Origin: Todiramphus chloris collaris
Lineage: Eukaryota > Chordata > Aves > Coraciiformes > Alcedinidae
Assembly (NCBI GenBank): GCA_025345505.1
Contig: JANVCC010000062.1
Location: forward strand, 14,238,809-14,302,808
Reading direction: 5' to 3'
Length of the DNA: 64,000 nt
Shown here: positions 23,545 to 32,934 of the stretch, piece by piece
How positions within the stretch are numbered: position 1 is the stretch's first letter
Layout of the letters: each line of letters starts with the position of its first letter
Position numbers and translations under genes: made by a program
The notes under the pieces: model-generated
Databases searched by the model: none
Told to the model about the DNA's origin: nothing
What the model saw: only the letters and a program-made list of their open reading frames with translations

Positions 23545-25590
23545 TCTGAAGTGAATGAGCTAGAAGATATGCTGTCTACTTTGTCTTCTCATAAAACAAC
23601 CAAGGTGAGTTAAAGACAAGATGTAAGACAGTCTTTGCACTTCCTTCTCATTGAACACCTATGTAGACACCTTCTCTGAGAACTTCTTCCAGGAAAGAGT
23701 ACATTGAAGAAAGGAGATAAAGTTCATTATATCTGAAGACAAAAACCCACCTAACCTTCAATACAAGCAGAAAAATAACTTGGCTTGCAGGGAGGTTACA
23801 TTCAGGAAAATATGCTGTGGTCAGGGGCTCCAAGACTTAGAATGGAGCTTGTTATGAAGGATGGGGGTGAGGGGAACTGGTACTCGAAGTCAAATAAATT
23901 AAAATTGTGAGCAGTGGGGCAGCGTGGTGCTACCTGTGGTTAAGAGCCTGATACCAGGAGTAATCAGAATGTAACAGGAAACTTGTAGGTTTTATGATGA
24001 TACCAACTCATCTAATCTAACCCTCGAGATTGTCAGGCTCAGAAGACAACAAAACAGGGAGAATGAACCAAGAGTGAGCCTGGAGACAGTGCTGAGGTAG
24101 CTGCAAACAATAACAAGAAACAAAGTGAAAGATTCAGGGAAGAATACTGGGACAAAATACAGCGGAAGGGAGTAGAATGAGATGGAAGACTGAAGCAGGG
24201 AAATGAGGAGTAGTCAGACAAGACAGAAAGGTTCAGTCTTTGAGGAGCTGGTTATTGGCCAAGACTTCCTTACCAGGAACTTAGTATAAGAAAATTTCTT
24301 GACTCCCAACAAGAGGTTAGGGAACCCCCAGGATGCACACCCTTTCTTCTGTTCCACTGACAGTCGGTACGAAAGATAACTCTCTGCTGCTGCTGTCAGT
24401 GACACAGCTGAAGTTGGTTGTCAGAGGTATCCAAAGATAGGTATCTTGCTGATGACCCCTGTGAGGGGTGTTATGATTCCACAAAAACTAGTTTGGTGAT
24501 TTCAGTTTGCTTTTCTGAAGTCCTAGTGCGTTACACAAAATACTAAAAAGGGTATTATGCTTGTGAATACAGAAATTCATAAGATAAGAAGTATTAAAAT
24601 GACAAATGCCTGTTCCTTCTTAATGTGCTCTTCTGGGCATACTCCTTGTGACGTGCTCCACAGCAATCACAGCTGCATACCCAAGATTGCTGTTGTGCCA
24701 ATAATTTTGTCTCATTTCTTTTTCTGTTGTTTCTGTTGTGTGTTTTTTAAATAATACAGAAGATGGCTGTGAAATTAAGATCATTGTGGGGAGGGAAAAA
24801 AAGGTATATTCTTAGGGTCAAGACAGTTGAATGCTGCCAGAAGAGTGAGATCCTATGTCCATCTCTACATAACACAAGGCAGCACTTCGAATAGAAACCT
24901 TAATTAATGAGATGATCGCTAATTCTCTCACTTTGTACATGACCTGTGTGAAACATCTGGCAAAGTTTGCTGACTACTCACAGTTTCAGCCAAAGTTTAA
25001 TGTATTATAATGGTTTTCTGAATACCTAATATGGTAAAAAAATGCAGAGTGCTTTGAAAAGCATTTTCTCACCGTGACCACCAAAATTAATAGGAGCTTG
25101 GCAATTGTAAATTTGTCTCACAATACTTCCCAGGTTACCCAGTAATGCCACTTGATTTTATGTGGATATTGTAAAGTATTACAAAAATGTGCACAAAGAA
25201 ATAACTAATTCAGCAGCTATCAGAAAATACGAATATCATATCTTTTTCAATGATGATAAAGCACTAAATGCCGATAAAGACCATCCCAGCTGAAGACGGA
25301 AGAACTTGTTAACATGGCAAAAATGAGGTGTGTTTGTACACATAAACACTGTATTTCTACTTCTGTAGAAGCTAGAAAACACGGGACACAAGGGCAACGT
25401 TTTTTAACACTTGTCCTTGATTTTTCAGTCTTAATCTTTGTTAATCCAGATTTTTTAACACAATACACTATAGATGAAGTCATCTTTACCACCAGTGGCA
25501 GCACAAAGTTTGTCAAAGATTTGGGCTGGACTAACAAGCAATGCGAGATTAACTTAATTAAACAATTCTGACTAGTTTTTTTTTGGCATT
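23545..25590. other. Non-coding stretch, nothing recognised
   Basis: A purine-biased section lies at about 24020-24240. The largest frames are 96 codons (minus, 25247-25537) and 85 codons (plus, 25314-25571), overlapping each other on opposite strands, with no known family. Confidence 0.55.
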
Positions 25591-25593
25591 AAA

Positions 25594-25782
25594 ATGATCA
25601 CACTTCATTCCAGTAAGAACAGATTCAAGCAAGTTCACGATTTCCACCCATCACCAGGGAACTCTGTAGAGGACATGGATTTCAGAGGTTTTATCCAAAG
25701 GCAGGAGGAGCACTCCCTCCAAACCATTACAGTTCCAGATGAAACCAACTGCAACATCACCTCCGGGAGAACTACCACCTGA
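25594..25782 (+). other. Unassigned 62-codon open frame beside the CpG patch
   Basis: This frame is balanced in composition, with mixed charged and polar residues and no low-complexity run. It follows a plausible splice acceptor (CACACTTCATTCCAG ending about 25614). No downstream donor of good quality was found before the stop. I do not recognise the product and consider it probably chance, but it lies just upstream of the CpG-rich patch. Confidence 0.15.
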
Positions 25783-26022
25783 TGATATCCTGAAGCACGC
25801 AGGGGTATTTTTGTCAGGCACAGCAGTAGCCTGCGTGTGACTTTAGCTCCTTAGGTGTACTTTGAAACACCTCTTTCCCTGAAAATTCCCTATGTGAATC
25901 CTTATATGTGCTTTGTACTTAAGCGGCTTCTTGTTTGCCTCCGAGAGGGTGCAGGTGACCCAAGGGTGGCTGCTCCGAGCTCCTCTGCTCAACCTTCTCG
26001 GCGGAGGTGCCAAAGAGCAACG

Positions 26023-26036
26023 GTGACATCTAGTGG
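26023..26036 (-). promoter_or_regulatory. CTCF-like motif in the CpG-rich patch
   Basis: On the minus strand CCACTAGATGTCAC matches the CTCF core (CCASYAGRKGGCRS) at all but one or two positions. CpGs flank it closely. Occupancy is not shown by sequence alone. Confidence 0.35.
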
Positions 26037-26163
26037 GGACCGAGGCGCGGTCACACGCCGGGAAGAAAAGGCAGTCTGTGCTTGCAGTGCTCATCCCTAC
26101 CGCGGGAATGGGGAAACCACTCCTTCCCTGCAGAAAGCTCCCTAACCATAGAGTTTTTCATAC

Positions 26164-26221
26164 CTGCTCGGAGGGTACCGCTGAAAGGCCGTTTGGATAA
26201 AGGAGGGGTCCCCACGTACTT
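26164..26221 (-). other. Candidate 58-base exon (minus strand)
   Basis: On the minus strand a pyrimidine-rich acceptor (GTCTGTCCCTCTCTCCCCAG) is followed 58 bases later by a good donor (GAGCAG|GTATGA). All three frames are open between them, so the reading frame is not set by the sequence, and the peptide is not recognised. It lies in the CpG-rich patch. It could be an exon of an unannotated coding or lncRNA transcript, or a chance pairing of splice-like sites. Confidence 0.25.
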
Positions 26222-26349
26222 CTGGGGAGAGAGGGACAGACACAGCGACCTTAGATTTCAAAGCATCCTCGATTTTGGCCATAAATGCCAGCTGAAGATG
26301 GCAAACTCTAACCAGTCTCCAGTGGGCATACATATTTAATTTCCTTCTT

Positions 26350-26361
26350 CCCCCCCCCCCC
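26350..26361 (+). repeat. Poly-C run (C12)
   Basis: Twelve consecutive C followed shortly by an A-run. Simple homopolymer at the edge of the CpG-rich patch. Confidence 0.95.
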
Positions 26362-26379
26362 AAGATCAAAAAAAAATAA

Positions 26380-28380
26380 GGGAAATCCTTGACATCACCA
26401 CAAGCCCTCTGTCGGATGAAAAATAAATAATTAAAAAGAAAAAAATGTATGTAAAAAAATATCTTCTCTGGTATTTCCTGGACACATGGGCAAAACCATA
26501 TTTTTTCTTCTTCCTATCTTAGAAAGCTGAATCATATTTGCTGTTTCTGGAAAGCTTCGTTCAACCTAATATTGACACTTGCTGGGAAAACATGCCATGG
26601 AAATGCCAAGGCCAAACAGTTAAAACCTGGCACGCAATAATCGGTCGAAACCAGAACCTTGCAAGTGGGAGCCCTGAGCAAACACACAGGCATAACACTG
26701 CCCCATTGAGCTCCAGCCCTCCAATACTTACACAGGCTACACAAGGAGATCAAATCAAATATGCTCTATTTTGCATCCCAAAATATTTTATTACATCCGT
26801 ACAAGTGAACCCAAACTTTCTAAAAAGAAGCAGTGTTTCACTAAAATATAGTCCTACTTCAATTATCCTTGAAAACAGGAAATAGTAAGTGCATGCCAAG
26901 AACCTTTTGAGGATTTGTTCAAATGTAACACATCCATCAGTACGTAGATCAAATCCTTGGGAAGTGTAACACAGAAATTCTCTTTAGCCAAGCCTAAACT
27001 TCCCTTTTGTGATCCTGTGAGCCCTGGGTTTTGCTGTCATCCATAGAGCCAGTGAGGCTTCTACTTGCTGGGTTTATACCAGAGTAAAGTTTAGCAGGCT
27101 TATACTGGCACAGGCTTTAACAACAGGCAAATATGGCTGTGATGGTTTAAGCCACATCCACACATCCCTACTAGCTCTGGTTTGCATCTTTTCAAACCTG
27201 TCACTCCCAAATCTGATTTATGAGAAGGGGATACACAATTTTTCATCCATGTCTAAAGCTGAAATGCTGGGCTTCACATTACAACAGCTAAGACTTCCTC
27301 AACTCAACTTCAGAAGCAGAAAACTCCAGAAGAGATGCATAACAGAGCTACAGGTTAAGGAGAGAGTTTGAATTATCACATCAAGATTCACCAGAAGTTG
27401 TCTGTTAAATCCCTAGGTCAAAAATACTCAGTGAAATTTTTACAGACATCCATCTGTCTTGCTCTATCCTATCAGATGTCAGGGAGGGAGAAGGAAAAGA
27501 AAACTGGGCATAATTTATTTGCCAAAAAAAAGAAAGTATGTGTGTATATATGTATATATATACACATAAATCCACTGCAAAACATATTGCAAGGCCTATG
27601 CACAACTAACTCCATTTGGTCAGGCTTAGCCTCTACGTCACAGTCCGTAGTACTGGTTTCTGACTATGCAACTGCTTCTCTAAAAAGCAATACACACATT
27701 CTTAATATACTGCCAAAAGCTCTTGCACTTAAGGAGGCCCAGACAAAATACTTTCAAATACTTGCTGAGTCCTTCTGACTGAAAAGATTCTTATTCGACT
27801 CAGCTAGCAGATTTCTTACACACGAACTATAGAGAGGCTTCTCATACAAACATCACAGAGCTGTGCATATGTGGGGACAGAAGCTGTGAAAAGTGCACAG
27901 TAACGTGAAAACCAGAAATAACCATAATAGTGAAACCTATCCTTTTCCTTCAAAAAACTACTAACAGCACTAAAGCACATGCTGGGTAGCAGCAGTTGGT
28001 CCATGTGCCAGAGAAAAACAAAGTAAAACTAAACCAAAAATTTACAATGTCAAAAGAGTTACCCAAGCCAAGCCCTTTAAGAGAAGAAACAGCCCTCTGA
28101 ATAACCAAACACTGGGTCCTGGCACTAGTTTTTAGAGTTGTTATTCTTCCCTCTATATGACTGCAGTAATCTTGAATGTCTACTTACCCTTCTGAGGTCC
28201 ATGCAAGAATCTATTTATAATTGTGCAATACCAGTTCTAGTGCATCATTACACATGGCCTCGCTTACTGGAAACGATCCTGGCTGATTTACTAGCAACAG
28301 AATGAGTAGCTGACATATGCTATGAGAACAAGAAGTACAATTCTTAGAGAGGAAGTAGTAAAAAGAAAAGAGAGGTCTTG
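26380..28380. other. Non-coding stretch with a TG/TA microsatellite
   Basis: The largest frames are 136 codons (plus, 27368-27778) and 115 codons (plus, 26538-26885). The first runs through the microsatellite at 27537, which inflates its length. Neither shows a domain I know. Confidence 0.55.
27537..27567 (+). repeat. (TG)n/(TA)n microsatellite with internal palindrome
   Basis: TGTGTATATAT (27541-27551) and ATATATACACA (27556-27566) are perfect 11-base inverted arms around GTAT. A compound dinucleotide microsatellite able to form a hairpin. Confidence 0.9.
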
Positions 28381-28382
28381 AG

Positions 28383-28458
28383 ATGCATTCAAAAGGTACT
28401 TGGGGGCGGGGGGGGAATGAAAAAAAAGGGGGGGGGGAAGTCTCCCTTTTGAATGCAT
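28383..28458. repeat. Inverted repeat with G-runs in the loop
   Basis: Perfect 14-base arms ATGCATTCAAAAGG (28383-28396) and CCTTTTGAATGCAT (28445-28458) enclose 48 bases holding G5, C, G8, then A8, then G10. Further imperfect pairing extends the stem inward. It fits a hairpin or cruciform whose loop could fold as a G-quadruplex. No miRNA-like balanced duplex is seen. Confidence 0.9.
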
Positions 28459-28459
28459 T

Positions 28460-29435
28460 TGTCCTCATTTACAGGTAGGTAAGAGAATAAAGAGCAAGCC
28501 ACAGGCCAAAGTATCTATCAATTCTGACATCAGCTCTTGGATTTTCTTCCTAATCAAGATAACAAGGATATCCTTTTTCTAAGGTGAAAAGCATTCATAA
28601 CCACAAAAATAAAAGCCAAGGAAAACAGACTTGGCATGGACTTAAAGAACGTTGCTCAGAAGACTCCATCACCACACAGCAACTTCACAAAACTACTAGA
28701 ATAAAACCCCTAAAACCCATTTTGCTGGAAGTTTGAAAGTTACTCTTTCCTGCAACACATCAGGAGAGTATCTTCACATGCCAGGGAAAAAAAAGAGTCC
28801 TACTGGAATATCAGCTGACACATTTTTGCATGTTCCACAACTTTCTCATTTCCATTCCCTTGAGGGCTGTTATCAGCCAGCACTTCACAACATCTACATT
28901 CCCTTATCAACAATCAGACACTAGCGTTCATGGGTATGCCAGGCATCCCCTTGCCAATGGATAGGCAAGTTTGACACATACCTTATTTGTTTTAGAGATT
29001 TGATAAACTGTGTCTCTTAGCTCTTAGTATCTCTAAGCACAGGAAAAACTTTTTATTTATTTAAACTTTTTATTTTATATTGCTCTGAATTAAGGCTATG
29101 GAAATGTGCAGGTGGTCCCTTAGAGAAGAGCTGTGCAACACTGCAAATGAAATGGTTAAGGACAATGTCTGTTTAGTAATGAAAGCAACTGAGGTAGCAC
29201 AGTAAGGAGTAAGCCACAGCAGTAATGATATGACAGGAGTGTTTGCCGTGCTTTGCGATAACAGGATTCTATTTATACTCTTTGGTGCACAGACCAGACA
29301 CTCTGTGCTAAGCACAGGTGAGAGTAAGAATACACAGCTATGAGCACTCTTACTTACTCTTACATTTAAACTATATTCTCAGTTATGCAAATTAATCACT
29401 TCAATGGTGTTTTTCCTAGAATTTAAACAAGTGAA
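28460..29435. other. Non-coding stretch, nothing recognised
   Basis: A few short hairpin-prone AT motifs and no repeat family. The largest frame is 81 codons (minus, 29070-29315), without recognisable homology. Confidence 0.6.
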
Positions 29436-29439
29436 GGCG

Positions 29440-29700
29440 AATCCATAGCATTCCCCCAGCTGCAAATGCTCCTGGGCATTCAATTGCCGCCCGGTGGGAA
29501 AACTACTTTGCACTACGTCAGTGGGAAACTCTTACTACCGTTTACAAAGGGCACCTCCCCATCATAGTGACTGCATGGACAGAGAACGATATTCCTTCAC
29601 GTGTGGAATATGTTCCCTCCTGACTCATCTCAGCATTCATCTATAGCATTCAGCACTGTTTATTCGGAGGATGCTGCTGTTTGGGATAGTAATGACGAGT
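29440..29700. promoter_or_regulatory. Candidate regulatory block with CRE-like motif
   Basis: This block has more CpG than its flanks (about nine in 260 bases) and a CRE-like TACGTCAG (about 29515). It also contains GCTGCAAATGC (about 29459) and an E-box-like CACGTG near 29600. There is no open frame of note. The role is inferred from composition and motifs only. Confidence 0.25.
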
Positions 29701-31734
29701 GAACTGTTTTTACAGAGCTCAGTGTTTCATAATAAAGGTGGCTGCTGTTTGGACAGAGCAGAGTATCACTATAAATATCAGCTTCTTACTGTTATTTCTT
29801 TTCTTGGTAATGATTGATATCTTCAGTGCCAAATTAAAGAACTACACCCTATATTGTAAAATCAATAAGTTTAACAAGTCTCCTTGGGTCTTTTAGTCTG
29901 ATGCAAAGTCTGTATTACCTTGTTGACAGTGGAAGATATTTAACTGGGCAGTTCCTATTTGCAGGAGTCAACAACAGTCTGGAAAGTGCTTCACCTCAGT
30001 TTGAAGATGTCATGTTCATCGAAGAACAATTTATCTGAGGAAACCTAAAAGAGCTTCTGGTTAAGTCAATGTAGGCAGCCCTAAAGACAGTACTTATAAG
30101 TTTTGAATCCAAGATATTTAGGATATACAGCACCATCCTATAGGAAAACTTGCAGTTTAAATAGCTTATTAAACAATGCATTTTATCATCAGGGATTAGC
30201 TGCAGCTTCTATTTCACCAGGGTCATTTGGTGTTTGGGTTCTGCTATCTTCTTGCATTGTTGAGCAAGCTGTCAATTTTACTTCAATAAGAAGAAATGTC
30301 TTTGAATTCAATACCTGTTCCTTTGGAATAGGAACTGCACCTCTCTTTCTATTAAGGTTTTTAATCAAACCTGAATTTGGTATAGAAGGTGCAGATGCAG
30401 TAGATGCATGTCCACACTGTCAGAGGTTCAGACAGAAAACATTTAGCTCTTTACTGCATTAATTCTGCCTGTGCCTTCCAAGAACTGTTAGTAACAAAAG
30501 TAGTTTCAAAGAGGCATGGAAAGATTAGTGTCAGGAGAAGTTTTAGAAAGACTGAATCTTTCAGGATATAGTGGTAGGATTCAGAAGAGCTGATGCTATC
30601 CTGGAGGATCAGCACTTTACAGCTACCTGTAAGTTAGAGGCTGGTGGACTTCAACTCTGCCAGGAGTGGTGGGCCAGAAGCCAGTAAAGATACTGGGGGT
30701 TCCTCCTCTCTCCCTGCCAGCATGACCAAGTCTTGGCATTCCTCACTATGATCATACACACATCTCTATACACATTCTCTTAAGTTGTGACCTATCTTTA
30801 TAATCTATGCTTTCCAGTGAGAACAGGAATTCACAGGTGGCTCTCCAGGTATTGGAGCCAGTATTACCCTGTCAGCAAGGCATTAGTTTTTGGGTTTTTT
30901 TAAATATTGATGTGATGAATCTTTACAGTCTGATTTTAGGCCAGGTTCTGCTTTTTAGGCACTTTCTTCCCCCGCAGAGAAGTCTTCAGAAGACTAAAGA
31001 ATTTTCAGGCCACATAAGATAGTTACTGAATATTAAAGAATTACCTCAGGACAGTCCTGCCCAGCACCCACATGCTGCTTCCATATGCAGAGCCCATGAT
31101 GAGAAGGCAATTTCCCCCTTTGCCTGTTTAAGCAGTTGCATAATCCATACAAACACCACAGACAGAATCGCTTTATCAGCTCCACACTTGGCATGTGGGT
31201 TGAGCTACTCAGCTCTAGCAGATTCCCTGACTCCCAACAGCTATGGCTCCCCAGCACATTTTTGAGAGTAGAAAAGCCTTTCTGAAGGCCCTCATCTTGG
31301 TTGGCTCTGAGCCTTATTTTCCCAGGCTCTGTAAAAACCACGACAACCCAACAGTTGTCTGCAGCTGCTACAACTTCAGCCAAATATATTTTTGGCACTC
31401 CACAGGGTGCCTCTTGAGGAACTCAAGCCAGTTGTCCTCTGTGCTGCTAAAAAACTCTGAAACCTCCACCTACAGACCCTTCTCTCTGCCCTGTATATAC
31501 TGCCAACTATAACAAGAACTGCTTCATCTCTTTTTCAGTTATCTTACTGACTTCTTCCTAGTTCCAGATTGCTTAAGTTACTCTGCCATCACTTATTTGA
31601 TGATTTACTACCTTCACATCACTCATAGCAGTTTCAGTGGAATTCCAAAACACTTGACAGTTATTAAAAGAAAGGTATAGGGTATGATTTTCAACATCAC
31701 AAAGGGACATTAAAACACTTGTCCTAGAAGGCAG
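29701..31734. other. Non-coding stretch, nothing recognised
   Basis: Frames of 119 codons (plus, 30103-30462) and 121 codons (minus, 31033-31398) are among the longest in the window, but neither shows a domain I recognise. The latter overlaps an 89-codon frame on the other strand. No retroelement signature was found. Confidence 0.5.
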
Positions 31735-31736
31735 CA

Positions 31737-31964
31737 CACTTAGATTAGATACTAGGAAGAAATTCTTTCCTGTGAGGGTGGTGAGACACAGGAACAGGTT
31801 GCCCAGAGAAGTTGTGGGTTCCCCATCCCTGGAAGTGTTCAAGAGCAGGCTGGATGAGGCTCCGAGCAACCTGCTCTAGTTGAGGGTGTCTCTGCCAATG
31901 ACAGGGAGGTTGAAACTAGATGATCTTTAAGCTTCATTCCAACCCAAACCATTCTATGATCCTT
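31737..31964 (+). mobile_element. CR1 LINE fragment, 3' end (well preserved)
   Basis: The sense-strand 3' end of an avian CR1. Blocks recognised in order are GATTAGATACTAGGAAGAAA, then TGTGAGGGTGGTGAGACAC, GGAACAGGTTGCCCAGAGAA, CCCCATCCCTGGAAGTG, AGCAACCTGCTCTAGTTG and AACTAGATGATCTTTAAG, ending CCATTCTATGATCC. It is 5'-truncated with no coding remnant. Divergence is modest and the terminal repeat is reduced to one unit, so it is a fixed, inactive copy. It appears younger than the copy at 21.2 kb. Confidence 0.97.
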
Positions 31965-32690
31965 TCATTTGCTCTAATGAGATCCAGCTTCCAGGGATTT
32001 TTTTTTTTCCTCTTTCTTTTCTCTTTATTTGTTTTTTTTTAATTTCTGATTACCTACCATCATGACTAAACAGACAAATTTTAAATACCACTATTACTGT
32101 CAACCAACATGATGCTTTTCTGTTTATGCATAAACAAACTAGATTACTGGCAGTGTCAACAGAATTTCTGAGTGGTTTATAGCAGCCCGTTTTTCCCTGA
32201 ACTGACCCAGAGAACACACTAAATGCATCCTTAACAGTTTTAAAGTGTGCTCTGGCATTAGTTTGGCTTTCTCTTCGTGTTATTCTTTTTTTAACTCAGA
32301 ACAACTTTTTCCAGTCATCCAAAGGAATCTCCAGTAAAAACAGACAAGTCATGAGTTGATGTTCTTGATATTTTTGAGGTTAAACAAGCATTTTTATTTT
32401 TATTTAGAGTAAATCAACATAGTTCCTACAGACTGCAGTGGAGACTTGTAACAGAACTGAAACTTTGTCTCACATGCTTTATGAGTCTGTATATACAGCT
32501 CACTAAAGAGGAAACAGAGAGCATAAGACTTATTTTTCTTCAAATTACAGAAATAGTTTAATATTAGCCAGTTGTCTTTTCCTTTGCAGTAATACTCCAT
32601 CCACATCATAGTTTATCCTAGGATTTACAGAATCATGTGAAAAGATCCCACACTTTTGCAGATACTGTAAGTATCTGTAAGTTTGCAAGT
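31965..32690. other. Non-coding stretch after CR1
   Basis: A T-rich low-complexity section lies at about 31999-32043. Nothing else is recognised. Confidence 0.6.
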
Positions 32691-32691
32691 T

Positions 32692-32931
32692 TTAAAACAT
32701 ACCAATGGGAAGGGACACAGTGCCAGTAGACAAGGACATTACCAAGAGAGGGCTCATGTATGAAGAGGCAATGGTCAGTGGTGGCATAATGGATGACCAC
32801 ATGGCCAATGGAATTAAATTCACAGTAAGAACTCCTCCTCCAGATGGGCTGACTAGCTCTTGAAGTGCAGCAGATTTAATGTTGTTCCATTCTGTTATGG
32901 AAACAGTTCCTTCTGCCAGCTGCCTAATCAC
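32692..32931. other. Unassigned segment open on both strands
   Basis: The minus strand is open for 79 codons from a GTG. Its 3' end carries a donor-like ATTG|GTATGT and its 5' end an acceptor-like TTAGGCAG. The plus strand is open for 52 codons from an ATG at 32704, and that product is acidic with mixed charged residues, rich in Asp, Glu and Lys. The plus product looks protein-like and the minus product is hydrophobic. I recognise neither family. It could be an exon, a decayed coding relic or chance. Confidence 0.2.
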
Positions 32932-32934
32932 TTA

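Larger units (their letters stand above)
25915..26290. promoter_or_regulatory. CpG-rich patch (small CpG-island-like)
   Basis: About nineteen CpG dinucleotides in under 400 bases, against near absence of CpG in the flanks, with raised G+C. Unmethylated CpG clusters in birds usually mark promoters, first exons or CTCF/enhancer sites. No TATA box or recognisable coding sequence was found. A CTCF-like motif and a possible minus-strand exon lie inside it. Confidence 0.6.

Noticed and set aside
23915..23965. GTGGTTAAGAGCC resembling the 5' head of a MIR SINE
   Set aside because: Only one short motif matches. No core or tail follows.
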